The notes beneath the pieces are model-generated. The model was not told where the DNA came from, made no database searches, and worked only from the letters and a program-made list of their open reading frames with translations. The position numbers and the translations under genes are program-made. Source: Saccharopolyspora_C sp047200635 (GTDB lineage: Bacteria; Actinomycetota; Actinomycetes; Mycobacteriales; Pseudonocardiaceae). From it: 64,000 nt of DNA. Shown here piece after piece: positions 42,830 to 51,568 of the stretch; position 1 is the stretch's first letter; the number at the start of each line of letters is the position of its first letter. The stretch lies in NCBI RefSeq assembly GCF_047200635.1, contig NZ_JBJZOI010000021.1, positions 65,269 to 129,268 on the forward strand, in the 5' to 3' direction.

Positions 42830-43519
42830 TCAGAGCGCGCCGGGCTCACCCGCGGTGCGCCGCAGGACCCGCAGCGAACCGGTGGCGCCGACCTCGTGGA
42901 ACTGCCCGGTTTCCAGTGCCCGGCGGTAGATCCGGTGCGGGGCCTGGCCGCCGTCGGCCGGGTCCGGGAACACGTCGTGGATGACCAGCGCCCCGCCCGG
43001 CTCCACCCAGGGCGCCCAGCCCTCGTAGTCGGTGCTCGCGGCCTCGTCGGTGTGCCCGCCGTCGATGAAGGCGAAGCGCAGCGGGGTGCGCCAGAAGCCC
43101 GACACCGCGCGGGAGGAGCCGACGACGGCGACGACCTCGTCCTCCAGCCCGGCCGCGGCGAGGGTGCGCCGGAACTCCCCGAGGGTGTCCAGCCGCCCGG
43201 CGCGGGGGTCGACCAGATCCGGGTCGTGGTACTCCCAGCCCGGCTGGTGCTCCTCGGAACCCCGGTGGTGGTCCACGGTGACGATCCGGCCGCCGGTGGC
43301 GCGGGCCGCCGCGCCCAGGTAGATCGTCGACTTCCCGCAGTAGGAGCCGATCTCCACGGCCACCCCGGTGCCGAGGAACTCCAGGGCGGCGCGGTGCAGC
43401 GCCTCGCCCTCGTCGGCGGGCATGAAACCGATCGCCCGCTCGGCCTGCTCCCGCAGCTCGGGGGTGAGCGCGTCCTGCTCGGCGGGGCGATCTGCGGGCG
43501 GCGGTGCGGTCGGGGTCAC
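42830..43519 (-). CDS. meT1: SAM-dependent methyltransferase, MeT1-like
   Basis: A 229-residue methyltransferase of the Methyltransf_24/CmcI-like group: VAVEIGSYCGKSTIYLGAAARA as motif I, GRIVTVDHHRGSEEHQPGWEYHD, RFAFIDGGHTDEAASTDYEGWAPWVEPGGALVIHDVF with acidic residues that could hold a divalent metal. GTG at 43519 follows GAGAGGA. It is convergent to the mmpH-like gene, and its 5' gap shares the KstR operator at 43580 with fadE34. In the MMP cluster MeT1 is the unusual sugar 1-O-methyltransferase. The match is by gene set and fold. Confidence 0.6.
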   Translation of the reverse strand: MTPTAPPPADRPAEQDALTPELREQAERAIGFMPADEGEALHRAALEFLGTGVAVEIGSYCGKSTIYLGAAARATGGRIVTVDHHRGSEEHQPGWEYHDPDLVDPRAGRLDTLGEFRRTLAAAGLEDEVVAVVGSSRAVSGFWRTPLRFAFIDGGHTDEAASTDYEGWAPWVEPGGALVIHDVFPDPADGGQAPHRIYRRALETGQFHEVGATGSLRVLRRTAGEPGAL

Positions 43520-43579
43520 GTGGGTCCTCTCGGGTTCCGGCTGTCGAGCCGAGCCTACGCACGATTGCCCCCAGCTGGG

Positions 43580-43593
43580 TAGAACGTGTTCTA
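43580..43593. promoter_or_regulatory. KstR operator, perfect match, meT1 / fadE34 gap
   Basis: TAGAACGTGTTCTA is a perfect palindrome and a perfect KstR site. It sits 34 bp before the fadE34 ATG and 60 bp before the meT1 GTG. Confidence 0.9.
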
Positions 43594-43627
43594 TTGGGAT
43601 CGCGTGTCGTCCGACGGGGAGGCGAAG

Positions 43628-45808
43628 ATGCCGATCGCGATCACCGAAGTGCAGCGGGACCTGCGGGAGTCGATCCGGTCCTGGGCCGCCGGTTCCGGTA
43701 CCGCCGAGGTCCGCGCGCGCGAGGAACCCGGCGGGCCCGGGCGACCGGGCCGGGCCTGGGCGGGGCTGGCCGAGCTGGGCGTGTTCGGCATCGCGCTGCC
43801 CGCGGACGTCGGCGGCGGGGGAGCCGGGGTGGCCGAGCTCGCCGCCGCGCTGGAACCGGCGGCGGAGGCACTGGTCCCGGGTCCGGTGCTGGCGACCTGC
43901 GCGGCGGGGGTGCTGCTGGCCCGCGCGGGCGGTGATCCCGCGCCGCTGCGCGCGATCGCGGCCGGGGAAGCCGTGGTGGCGGTGGCGGGCGAGCCGGGCT
44001 CGCTGGTGGCGACCGAGGCCGAGGGCGGGTTGCTCGTCTCGGGCGCGGTCGACCCGGTGCCCGGGGCGCCGGAGGCCACCCACCTGCTGCTCGCGGCGCG
44101 CGGCCCGCGCGGCGGGGAGACGTGGTTCCTGGTGGCGGCCGACGACCCCGCCGTGCGCGTCGGAACCCGGCGCGCGCTGGACTTCTCCCGCTCGCTGGGC
44201 CGGATCGAGCTCACCGAGCTGCTGGTCCCGCCCGCCGCCCAGCGGTCCCGGCTGCGCACGGCCGAGGTCCGCGAGCTCCTGGTGACGCTGGGGGCGGCCG
44301 AGGCCTCCGGGATCGCCGCGTGGTGCCTGCGCACCGCCGTCGGCCACGCCCGCACCAGGGAGCAGTTCGGTCAGGTCATCGGCGCGTTCCAGGCGGTCAA
44401 GCACCTGTGCGCGCGGATGCTCTGCGGGGCGGAGCAGGCGGCCGCGCTGGCTTGGGACGCGGCCCGGGTGCTGGACGAGGACCCCGCGCAGCACCCGCTC
44501 GCGGCGGCCGCCGCCGGGGCGGTCGCGCTGGACGCGGCGGTCGAGGCGGCCAAGGACTGCGTGCAGGTGCTCGGCGGAACCGGCTTCGCCTGGGAGCACG
44601 ACGCCCACCTGTACCTGCGCCGCGCCCTCGCCCTGCGGCAGTGGCTCGGCGGCGCCGCGGCCTGGCGGCTGCGGGCGGCCGATCTCGCCCTCGGCGGGGC
44701 CCGCCGCGCGCTCGGCGTCGGCGACGTGCTGCCGCCCGAGGTGGCCGAACGGCGTCCCGAAGTGCGCGAGCTCGTCGCGGAGATCGCGGCGCTGCCGGAG
44801 CAGCGGCGGCGGGAGCGGCTCTGCGACACGGGATTCCTCGCCCCGCACTGGCCGGAGCCCCACGGGCTCTCCGCCGAACCGGGGTTGCAGCTGCTCATCG
44901 ACGAGGAGCTGCGCGCGGCCGGGGTGGCCAGACCCGACCTGATCGTCGGCGGCTGGGCGGTGCCGACGCTGCTCGCGCACGGCACGCCCGCGCAGCGGGA
45001 GCGGTTCGTCCGGCCCACCGCGCTCGGCGAGCTGACCTGGTGCCAGCTGTTCAGCGAGCCCGGCGCGGGATCCGACCTCGCCGGGCTGCGCACCCGGGCG
45101 GAGCGGGTGGACGGCGGCTGGCGGCTGCGCGGGCAGAAGGTGTGGACCTCGATGGCGCGGGAGGCGGACTGGGCGATCTGCCTGGCCCGCACCGATCCGG
45201 AGGCGCCGAAGCACCGGGGCATCACCTACTTCCTCGTCGAGATGGCCTCCCCGGGCATCGAGGTCCGGCCGCTGCGGGAGATCACCGGCGAGGCGGTGTT
45301 CAACGAGGTCTTCCTGGACGGCGTCTTCGTGCCGGACGAGCAGGTGGTGGGCGAACCGGGCCAGGGCTGGCGGCTGGCGCGCACCACGTTGTCGAACGAG
45401 CGGGTGGCGATGGGTGGCGGGTCGGCGCTGGGGCAGGACGTGGAGGCGCTGCTCGCGCTGGCCCGGCGGTGCCCGGACTCCCGGGGCGCGCGGGAGCGGA
45501 TCGGCGGGCGGGTCGCGGCGGGGCTGTCGGTCTCGCTGCTGCGCTGGCGCGCCACGCTGCTCAGCCTGGACGGCCGCGACCCGGGAGCGCAGTCCAGCGT
45601 GGAGAAGCTGGTCGGGGTGCACCACCGCCAGGAGGTCGCCGAGGCCGCGCTGGAACTGCTGGGCCCCGAGGGCGCGGCCGCCGACGGGACGGCCACCGAG
45701 CCGGCGCGGCAGTTCCTGCTCAGCCGCTGCCTGAGCATCGCGGGCGGCACCACGCAGGTCCTGCGCACCGTCGCGGCCGAACGCGTGCTGGGACTGCCGC
45801 GCGCCTGA
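43628..45808 (+). CDS. fadE34: Fused acyl-CoA dehydrogenase FadE34 (ChsE3-type)
   Basis: A 726-residue fusion of two acyl-CoA dehydrogenase domains. The first (about 1-365) carries REQFGQVIGAFQAVKHLCARM and VLGGTGFAWEHDAHLYLRRA. The second (about 390-726) carries WCQLFSEPGAGSDLAGLRTRA, KVWTSMAREADWAICLARTDP, FNEVFLDGVFVPDEQVVGE and SRCLSIAGGTTQVLRTVAAERVLGLP. The architecture and length match FadE34 (Rv3573c, ChsE3), which acts on 5-carbon side-chain steroid CoA esters. ATG at 43628 has GGGGAGG upstream. A perfect KstR operator controls it. M. tuberculosis fadE34 lies beside kstR; here the MMP-like genes are inserted between. Confidence 0.92.
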   Translation: MPIAITEVQRDLRESIRSWAAGSGTAEVRAREEPGGPGRPGRAWAGLAELGVFGIALPADVGGGGAGVAELAAALEPAAEALVPGPVLATCAAGVLLARAGGDPAPLRAIAAGEAVVAVAGEPGSLVATEAEGGLLVSGAVDPVPGAPEATHLLLAARGPRGGETWFLVAADDPAVRVGTRRALDFSRSLGRIELTELLVPPAAQRSRLRTAEVRELLVTLGAAEASGIAAWCLRTAVGHARTREQFGQVIGAFQAVKHLCARMLCGAEQAAALAWDAARVLDEDPAQHPLAAAAAGAVALDAAVEAAKDCVQVLGGTGFAWEHDAHLYLRRALALRQWLGGAAAWRLRAADLALGGARRALGVGDVLPPEVAERRPEVRELVAEIAALPEQRRRERLCDTGFLAPHWPEPHGLSAEPGLQLLIDEELRAAGVARPDLIVGGWAVPTLLAHGTPAQRERFVRPTALGELTWCQLFSEPGAGSDLAGLRTRAERVDGGWRLRGQKVWTSMAREADWAICLARTDPEAPKHRGITYFLVEMASPGIEVRPLREITGEAVFNEVFLDGVFVPDEQVVGEPGQGWRLARTTLSNERVAMGGGSALGQDVEALLALARRCPDSRGARERIGGRVAAGLSVSLLRWRATLLSLDGRDPGAQSSVEKLVGVHHRQEVAEAALELLGPEGAAADGTATEPARQFLLSRCLSIAGGTTQVLRTVAAERVLGLPRA

Positions 45809-45853
45809 CGTCGCCCGCCGGACCTTGCGGTGAGCGCGGATCGCGGCTAGAAA

Positions 45854-45867
45854 TAGAACAAGTTCCA
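45854..45867. promoter_or_regulatory. KstR operator upstream of fadE28
   Basis: TAGAACAAGTTCCA fits TnnAACnnGTTnnA exactly and ends 33 bp before the fadE28 GTG. It would control the whole fadE28-ltp2 operon. Confidence 0.85.
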
Positions 45868-45900
45868 TTCATGTTTGGTGCGGGCTGAATCGGGGTCGAT

Positions 45901-47004
45901 GTGGAGTTCGCGCTCGATGACACGCTTTCGCCCCTGCGAGATCTGGCCGCCGAGGTGCTCTCGCGGGAGCAGGCCCGCGCGCGGGAGACCGGTCCCCGCT
46001 CCGGCGGTGGAACAGGTTCTTTCGACTCCATCGGCAAGGCGCTGGGCGCGGCCGGGCTGCTCTCGCTGGCCGTGCCGGAACGGCTCGGCGGCGCCGGGCT
46101 GGGCCCGCTGGCGACCTGCGTGCTGCTCACCGAGCTGGGCAGGCGCGCCGTTCCCGGCCCGATCCCGGCCACCCTCGCCTCCGGCGTGCTCCCGATCGCC
46201 CGGCACGGCACGGAGGCCCAGCAGGACCGGCTGCTGTCCGGTGTGGACGACGGGCGGGTGCTCACCGCCGCGCTCACCGAACCCTCCGCCCCGCTGACCG
46301 CCGCCCCCGCCACCCGCGCCCGGCGGGACGGGGACGCGCTGGTGATCACGGGCACCAAGACCGGCGTGCCGCACGCCGGGCTCGCGCGGGACCTCCTGAT
46401 CCCGGTCTCGCTGGCCGGTGGCGGCACCGCAGTGGCCGTGGTCGCCTCCGACGCGGACGGTCTGACCCGCGAGCCCGCACCGCCCTCGGGATCCGGGGCC
46501 GCGGTGCTGCGCCTCGCCGAGGTGCGCGGCGAGGCGCTCGGCGCGCCCGGAGATCCCGAGGTGCTGGCCGATCTGCTGCGCTGCGCGACGGCGGGGCTGT
46601 GCGCGCTCGGCGACGGCGCGCTGGCGGGCGCGCTCGCGCTCACCGCCGAGCACGTGCGCACCCGCGAGCAGTTCGGCAGGCCGCTGGCCGCGTTCCAATC
46701 GGTCGCCGGACAGCTGGCGGACGTCTACGTCGCGTCCCGCACCGCGCACCTGGCCACCACCGCCGCGTGCTGGCGCCTGGACGAGGGCTTGGACGCCGCC
46801 GACGACCTCGCGGTCGCCGCGCTGTGGCTGACCGAGCAGGCCCCGCCCGCCGTGCACACCTGCCACCACCTGCACGGCGGGATCGGACTGGACATCAGCT
46901 ACCCGCTGCACCGGCACCTCTCGATGATCAAGGACGTGGCCCGGGGGCTGGGCGGCGCCGGGCGCGCGGTGGACGCGCTCGCCGAGCGGCTCGCGGGCCG
47001 GTGA
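45901..47004 (+). CDS. fadE28: Acyl-CoA dehydrogenase FadE28 (ChsE1-type subunit)
   Basis: A 367-residue acyl-CoA dehydrogenase-fold protein: LSLAVPERLGGAGLGPLATCVLLTELGRRAVPGPI, EHVRTREQFGRPLAAFQSVAGQLADVYVA and HTCHHLHGGIGLDISYPLHRHLSMIKD. It is first in the order fadE28-fadE29-chsH2-chsH1-ltp2, matching Rv3544c-Rv3540c. FadE28 and FadE29 form the ChsE1-ChsE2 heterotetramer that desaturates the propionyl-CoA side chain. GTG at 45901 has only a weak GGGG upstream. The following fadE29 start is 9 bp after its stop. It contains an internal near-match to the KstR operator at 46008. Confidence 0.9.
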   Translation: MEFALDDTLSPLRDLAAEVLSREQARARETGPRSGGGTGSFDSIGKALGAAGLLSLAVPERLGGAGLGPLATCVLLTELGRRAVPGPIPATLASGVLPIARHGTEAQQDRLLSGVDDGRVLTAALTEPSAPLTAAPATRARRDGDALVITGTKTGVPHAGLARDLLIPVSLAGGGTAVAVVASDADGLTREPAPPSGSGAAVLRLAEVRGEALGAPGDPEVLADLLRCATAGLCALGDGALAGALALTAEHVRTREQFGRPLAAFQSVAGQLADVYVASRTAHLATTAACWRLDEGLDAADDLAVAALWLTEQAPPAVHTCHHLHGGIGLDISYPLHRHLSMIKDVARGLGGAGRAVDALAERLAGR

Positions 47005-47012
47005 GGAGCGAC

Positions 47013-48182
47013 GTGTTCATCGACCGCACCCAACGGCAGCGGGCCCTGCGGGACGAACTGCGCGCGTACTTCCGCGACCTGATCACCCCCGAGGAACGCG
47101 CGGAGCTGGCCACCGAGCGCCACGGACCGGCCTTCCGCCGGATCGTGCGGCGGATGGGCCGGGACGGCAGGCTCGGCGTCGGGTGGCCGCGCGAGTACGG
47201 CGGCGGCGGGTTCGGGCCGGTGGAGCAGCACATCTTCGCCAGCGAGGCCGCCCGCGCCGACGTGCAGCTGCCCTCGGTCACGCTGCAGACCGTCGGCCCC
47301 ACCCTGCTGGCGCACGGAACCCGGTGGCAGAAGGAGTTCTTCCTGCCCCGCATCCTCGCCGGGGAGGTGCACTTCGCGATCGGCTACACCGAGCCCGAGG
47401 CGGGCACCGACCTCGCCTCCCTGCGCACCACCGCGGTGCGCGACGGGGACGAGTACCGGGTCGACGGGCAGAAGACCTTCACCACCGGCGCGCACGACGC
47501 CGACTACGTCTGGCTGGCGTGCCGCACGGACCCGGACGCGCCGAAGCACCGGGGGATCTCGATCCTCATCGTGGACACCTCGGACCCCGGTTTCTCCTGG
47601 ACACCGATCATCACCTGCGACGGCGCGCACCACGTGAACGCGACCTACTACTCCGACGTGCGGGTGCCCGCCTCGATGCTCGTGGGCGAGCAGGACCGGG
47701 GCTGGAAGCTCATCACCACCCAGCTCAACCACGAGCGCGTCATGCTCGGGCCCGCCGGGCGGATCGACGGGCTGCGGGAGCGGGTGCGCGGCTGGGCCGC
47801 CGCGCGCACCGCGCCGGACGGGACGCCGCTGGCCGAGCTGCCCGACGTGCGCCGGGCGCTGGCCCGCGCGCACGCCTTCGCCCGGGTCAACGAGCTGCTG
47901 AACTGGCAGGTCGCGGCGGCGGCGGACGGCCCGGTGGAGGTGGCCGACGCCTCGGCGACGAAGGTGCTCACCTCCGAGCGGGTCCAGTCCCTCGGGCGCG
48001 AGCTAGAGGAGCTGGTCGCCCGCCACGGCGACCCGGGGGAACCGGAGACCGCCGAGCTGCTGCGCTGGCTGGACGTGCAGGCGAAGCGGAACCTGGTGCT
48101 CACCTTCGGCGGGGGCGTGAACGAGGTGCAGCGCGAACTGATCGCCGCGGCCGGGCTCGGGTTGCCCCGGGTGCCGCGCTGA
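47013..48182 (+). CDS. fadE29: Acyl-CoA dehydrogenase FadE29 (ChsE2-type subunit)
   Basis: A 389-residue acyl-CoA dehydrogenase very close to FadE29 (Rv3543c): VFIDRTQRQRALRDELRAYF, RHGPAFRRIVRRMGRDGRLGVGWPREYGG, HFAIGYTEPEAGTDLASLRTTAVRDGDEY, TGAHDADYVWLACRTDPDAPKHRGISILIVDT and TFGGGVNEVQRELIAAAGLGLPRVPR. GTG at 47013 gives the family N-terminus; the in-frame GTG at 47001 would add four residues. The partner subunit is FadE28 just upstream. Confidence 0.92.
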   Translation: MFIDRTQRQRALRDELRAYFRDLITPEERAELATERHGPAFRRIVRRMGRDGRLGVGWPREYGGGGFGPVEQHIFASEAARADVQLPSVTLQTVGPTLLAHGTRWQKEFFLPRILAGEVHFAIGYTEPEAGTDLASLRTTAVRDGDEYRVDGQKTFTTGAHDADYVWLACRTDPDAPKHRGISILIVDTSDPGFSWTPIITCDGAHHVNATYYSDVRVPASMLVGEQDRGWKLITTQLNHERVMLGPAGRIDGLRERVRGWAAARTAPDGTPLAELPDVRRALARAHAFARVNELLNWQVAAAADGPVEVADASATKVLTSERVQSLGRELEELVARHGDPGEPETAELLRWLDVQAKRNLVLTFGGGVNEVQRELIAAAGLGLPRVPR

Positions 48183-48202
48183 CCGGAGGGAGTCCGACCA
48201 CC

Positions 48203-49180
48203 ATGACCACCGGAACCGCGCGGGACGTCGCCGCGCAGATCCGCGCGGCGGCCGAGGAGATCGCCGGAGCGGGGGAGTCCGCGCCCCGCCGGGCCCGGGA
48301 CCCGGTGAACCTGCCGATGATCAACAACTGGGTGGAGGCGCTGGGCGACGCGAATCCCGTCTACACCTCGGCGGAGGCCGCCGCCGCGTCCGTCCACGGT
48401 GGACTCGTCGCGCCACCCGCGATGGCCCAGGTGTGGACGATGCCCGGCCTGTCCCCGCCGGGGGACGGCGCCGATCCGCTGCACCTGATGATGGCCGCGC
48501 TCGACCGGCACGGCTACGGCTCCGTGGTGGCCACCGACTGCGAGCAGACCTACCACCGCTACCTCCGCCACGGCGAACGGCTCGCGGTGACCACCCGGCT
48601 GGACTCGGTCGTCGGCCCCAAGCGCACCGCGCTCGGCGAAGGCTGGTTCGTGACCACCCGCAACACCTGGTACTCCGGGGCGGAGCCGGTGGCGGAGATG
48701 CTGTTCCGGGTGCTGAAGTTCCGGCCCGCCGAGGCCGGGGCGAACGCGGAGCCCGAATCGGAGTCGGAGCTCGCCGCCCCGGCGATCCTGCCCGCGATCA
48801 ACGCCGACACGGCGTTCTTCTGGGAGGGCACCGCGGCCGGGGAGCTGCGCGTCCAGCGCTGCGGCGGCTGCGGCCTGCTGCGGCACCCGCCGGGCCCGAT
48901 GTGCCCGGAGTGCGGCGCCACCGAGCCCACGCACCTGGTCTCGGCCGGGCTCGGCGAGGTCTACAGCTACGTCGTGCACCACCACCCGCCGCTGCCCGGC
49001 AAGGAACTGCCGCTGGTGATCGCGCTGGTGGAACTGGACGAGGGGGTGCGGATGCTCGGGGAGCTGCTCGGCGCGGACCCCGCCGGGGTGCACGTGGGAA
49101 TGCGGGTGCGGGCCGGCTACCGGCACGGCGCCGAGGTCACCGTGCCGCACTGGCGGCCGGTGGAGGAGGAGGCGGCATGA
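48203..49180 (+). CDS. chsH2: Steroid enoyl-CoA hydratase ChsH2 (MaoC-like + DUF35)
   Basis: A 325-residue two-domain protein. The N-terminal MaoC-like hotdog domain (about 1-175) includes VNLPMINNWVEALGDANPVY. The C-terminal DUF35/OB domain (about 195-320) has a zinc ribbon C-x2-C...C-x2-C in QRCGGCGLLRHPPGPMCPECG. In known species ChsH1-ChsH2 hydrates the 17-side-chain enoyl-CoA, and the DUF35 domain binds the aldolase Ltp2. ATG at 48203 has GGAGGGAG upstream. It overlaps chsH1 by 4 bp. Confidence 0.92.
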   Translation: MTTGTARDVAAQIRAAAEEIAGAGESAPRRARDPVNLPMINNWVEALGDANPVYTSAEAAAASVHGGLVAPPAMAQVWTMPGLSPPGDGADPLHLMMAALDRHGYGSVVATDCEQTYHRYLRHGERLAVTTRLDSVVGPKRTALGEGWFVTTRNTWYSGAEPVAEMLFRVLKFRPAEAGANAEPESESELAAPAILPAINADTAFFWEGTAAGELRVQRCGGCGLLRHPPGPMCPECGATEPTHLVSAGLGEVYSYVVHHHPPLPGKELPLVIALVELDEGVRMLGELLGADPAGVHVGMRVRAGYRHGAEVTVPHWRPVEEEAA

Positions 49181-49611
49181 CCGCGCGGACCAGGAGCTCC
49201 GCCGAGGTGCGGGCCGGGACCGCCCTGCCGGAGGAGAGCGTCGAGATGACGCCGACCTTCATCGTGAGCACCGCGCTCGCGACCCGGGACTTCCAGGACG
49301 TCCACCACGACCGGGACCTGGCGCGGGCCAAGGGCTCGCGGGACATCTTCGTCAACATCCTGACCAGCACCGGGATCGCGCAGCGCTACGTCACCGACTG
49401 GGCCGGCCCGGAGGCACTGGTGCGCGGGGTGAAGGTGCGGCTGGGGGTGCCCTGCTACGCCCACGACGTGCTTCGGCTGTCCGGTCAGGTGCTGTCCCGG
49501 CGGGTGGAGGGCGGCGAGACCCGGTTCGAGGTGGAGGTCCTCGGCCGGTGCGGTCTCGGCCAGCACCTGCGCGGCACCGTCCTGCTGGCGCTGCCGGGGG
49601 GAGCGGCGTGA
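49177..49611 (+). CDS. chsH1: Steroid enoyl-CoA hydratase subunit ChsH1 (MaoC-like)
   Basis: A 144-residue MaoC-like hotdog protein: ATRDFQDVHHDRDLARAKGSRDIFVNILTSTGIAQRYVTDW holds the Asp/His hydratase residues (DFQDVHHD). It supplies the catalytic half of the ChsH1-ChsH2 heterotetramer, following Rv3541c. ATG at 49177 lies behind GGAGGAGG and overlaps the chsH2 stop; its own stop overlaps the ltp2 GTG, so the three are translated as one unit. Confidence 0.92.
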   Translation: MTARTRSSAEVRAGTALPEESVEMTPTFIVSTALATRDFQDVHHDRDLARAKGSRDIFVNILTSTGIAQRYVTDWAGPEALVRGVKVRLGVPCYAHDVLRLSGQVLSRRVEGGETRFEVEVLGRCGLGQHLRGTVLLALPGGAA

Positions 49612-50780
49612 GCATCGCGGGCACCACGGCCATCGCCGGGATCGGGGCCACCGAGTTCTCCAAGAACTCCGGGCGCAGCGAGCTCCGGCTCGCCGCCGAG
49701 GCGACCCGGGCGGCGTTGGCCGACGCGGGCCTGAGGCCGTCCGATGTGGACGGAATGGTCACGTTCACCATGGACGAGAACACCGAGGTCGCGCTCGCCA
49801 GGGAGCTCGGGGTGCCGAGGCTGTCGTTCTTCAGCCGGGTGCACTACGGCGGGGGAGCGGCCTGCGCCACCGTGCAGCAGGCCGCGCTCGCCGTCTCGGC
49901 GGGAATCGCCGACGTGGTGGTCTGCTACCGGGCGTTCAACGAGCGGTCCGGGCAGCGCTTCGGCCGGGTCCAGGCCGCCGCGGCCGCCGCGCCCACCTCG
50001 TCCGGAGTGGACAACAGCTGGAGCTATCCGGTCGGCCTGGGCACGCCCGGTGCGCAGGTCGCCATGTTCGCCCGGCGATACCTGCACGAGTACGGCGCCA
50101 CCAGCGAGGACTTCGGCCGGGTCGCGGTGACCGATCGCGCCCACGCCGCGACGAACCCGGACGCCTGGTTCTACGGACGCCCGATCACCCTTGCCGAGCA
50201 CCAGGCCTCGCGCTGGATCACCGAGCCGCTGCACCTGCTGGACTGCTGCCAGGAGAGCGACGGCGGGGTGGCCCTGGTGGTGGTGAGCGCCGAGCGGGCC
50301 CGGGACCTGCCGCACCCGCCCGCGCTCGTGCGGGCGGCCGCGCAGGGCAGCGGGCCGGACCAGTTCACCATGACCAGTTACTACCGCGATGACCTCGCGG
50401 CGCTGCCGGAGCTGGGCGTGGTCGCCGAGCAGCTCTGGCGGCAGTCCGGGATCGGCCCGGCGGACGTGCGCACGGCGGTCCTCTACGACCACTTCACGCC
50501 GTTCGTCCTGGTGCAGCTCGAGGAACTGGGCTTCTGCCCGCGCGGCGAGGCCCGGCACTTCATCACCGAACGCGGCATCGGGTTGGACGGTGAGCTGCCG
50601 ATCAACACCCACGGCGGGCAGCTCGGTGAGGCCTACGTCCACGGCATGAACGGCATCGCCGAAGCGGTCCGCCAGGTCCGGGGCACCTCGGTCAACCAGC
50701 TCGACGCCGTCGAGCACGTCCTCGTCACCGCGGGCACCGGAGTCCCCACCAGCGGTCTGGTCCTCGGCACCGACCGCTGA
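49608..50780 (+). CDS. ltp2: Steroid side-chain aldolase Ltp2
   Basis: A 390-residue thiolase-superfamily protein close to Ltp2 (Rv3540c): VSIAGTTAIAGIGATEFSKNSGRSELRLAAEA, VHYGGGAACATVQQAALAVSAG, YPVGLGTPGAQVAMFARRYLHEYG and INTHGGQLGEAYVHGMNG. In known species Ltp2, held by the DUF35 domain of ChsH2, cleaves the hydroxylated side chain by retro-aldol reaction, releasing propionyl-CoA and a 17-keto steroid. It is the last gene of the operon and of the sterol region; the next gene is convergent. Confidence 0.92.
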   Translation: MSIAGTTAIAGIGATEFSKNSGRSELRLAAEATRAALADAGLRPSDVDGMVTFTMDENTEVALARELGVPRLSFFSRVHYGGGAACATVQQAALAVSAGIADVVVCYRAFNERSGQRFGRVQAAAAAAPTSSGVDNSWSYPVGLGTPGAQVAMFARRYLHEYGATSEDFGRVAVTDRAHAATNPDAWFYGRPITLAEHQASRWITEPLHLLDCCQESDGGVALVVVSAERARDLPHPPALVRAAAQGSGPDQFTMTSYYRDDLAALPELGVVAEQLWRQSGIGPADVRTAVLYDHFTPFVLVQLEELGFCPRGEARHFITERGIGLDGELPINTHGGQLGEAYVHGMNGIAEAVRQVRGTSVNQLDAVEHVLVTAGTGVPTSGLVLGTDR

Positions 50781-50787
50781 CGGGACC

Positions 50788-50809
50788 TCCGCGGTTTCCT
50801 CGCCGCGGA
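50788..50809. terminator. Hairpin between ltp2 and pptT
   Basis: TCCGCGG (50788-50794) pairs with CCGCGGA (50803-50809) across an 8-nt loop, 8 bp after the ltp2 stop. It marks the end of the steroid region. Confidence 0.5.
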
Positions 50810-50905
50810 TCGACGCGCCGCGTGCGAGCCGGTCCCCGCTCGACGGCTTCGCCGCTGGTGGGACGTGGGCGGGACCGGGCGCGCGGACAGCCGTCGACCC
50901 GGCGG

Positions 50906-51568
50906 TCAGCCCGCCTTCGGGAGCCGGGTGATGGCGGTGATGATGAGGCCCTCGTCGGCGAGCCAGCGGCCGGTGAAGGAGGTGAGCGGGACGCCCTCCA
51001 CCTCCGGTCCGGTCTTGAGCAGGTGCGCGGTGAAGGTGCCGTCCCGGTGCAGGGTGAGGTCGGCGTCCTCGAAGCCCAGCCACTCGCGGGCGATCGGGAA
51101 CCACGCCTTGTAGACGGACTCCTTGGCGCTGAACAGGATCCGGTCCCAGTGCACCGAGGGATCTGCCGCCAGCAGCTCCTCGATCCGCGCCCGCTCGCCG
51201 TCCAGCGTCACCGCGCCGAGCACCCCGTCCGGCAGCGGCTCGTGCGGCTCGGCGTCGATGCCGGTGGTGAGCACCGCGTCGGCGAGGCCGACCACGGCCG
51301 CCCGGTAGCCGGCGCAGTGGGTCATGCTGCCAACCACCCCGGACGGCCAGCCGGGAGCACCGCGCTCCCCGGGCAGCAGCGGAGCGGCCGCGATCCCGAT
51401 CTCCGCTAGGGCGGCGCGGGCGCAGTGCCGCGCCGTGGTGAACTCGCGGCGCCGCTTGTCCACGGCGCGCGCGATCACCGCCTCCTCCTCGGGGAACAGC
51501 CACGCCTCGGGCGGGTCGGTGCGGGTCTCCCGCCAGGCGAGCTCGCCGGGCAGCAGGCGTTCGATCAC
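50906..51568 (-). CDS. pptT: 4'-phosphopantetheinyl transferase PptT
   Basis: A 220-residue Sfp/EntD-type transferase that loads phosphopantetheine from CoA onto carrier domains. The diagnostic TTGIDAEPHE (metal-binding acid) and FSAKESVYKAWFP (W/F-KEA-type core) are present, with RHCARAAL and GSMTHCAGYRAAV in the N-terminal half. It matches PptT (Rv2794c), including its coupling to a metallophosphoesterase gene upstream. GTG at 51568 has GAGGAGGAG upstream and overlaps the upstream stop. Essential in mycobacteria for polyketide and mycolate synthesis; likely a housekeeping gene here too. Confidence 0.92.
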   Translation of the reverse strand: MIERLLPGELAWRETRTDPPEAWLFPEEEAVIARAVDKRRREFTTARHCARAALAEIGIAAAPLLPGERGAPGWPSGVVGSMTHCAGYRAAVVGLADAVLTTGIDAEPHEPLPDGVLGAVTLDGERARIEELLAADPSVHWDRILFSAKESVYKAWFPIAREWLGFEDADLTLHRDGTFTAHLLKTGPEVEGVPLTSFTGRWLADEGLIITAITRLPKAG

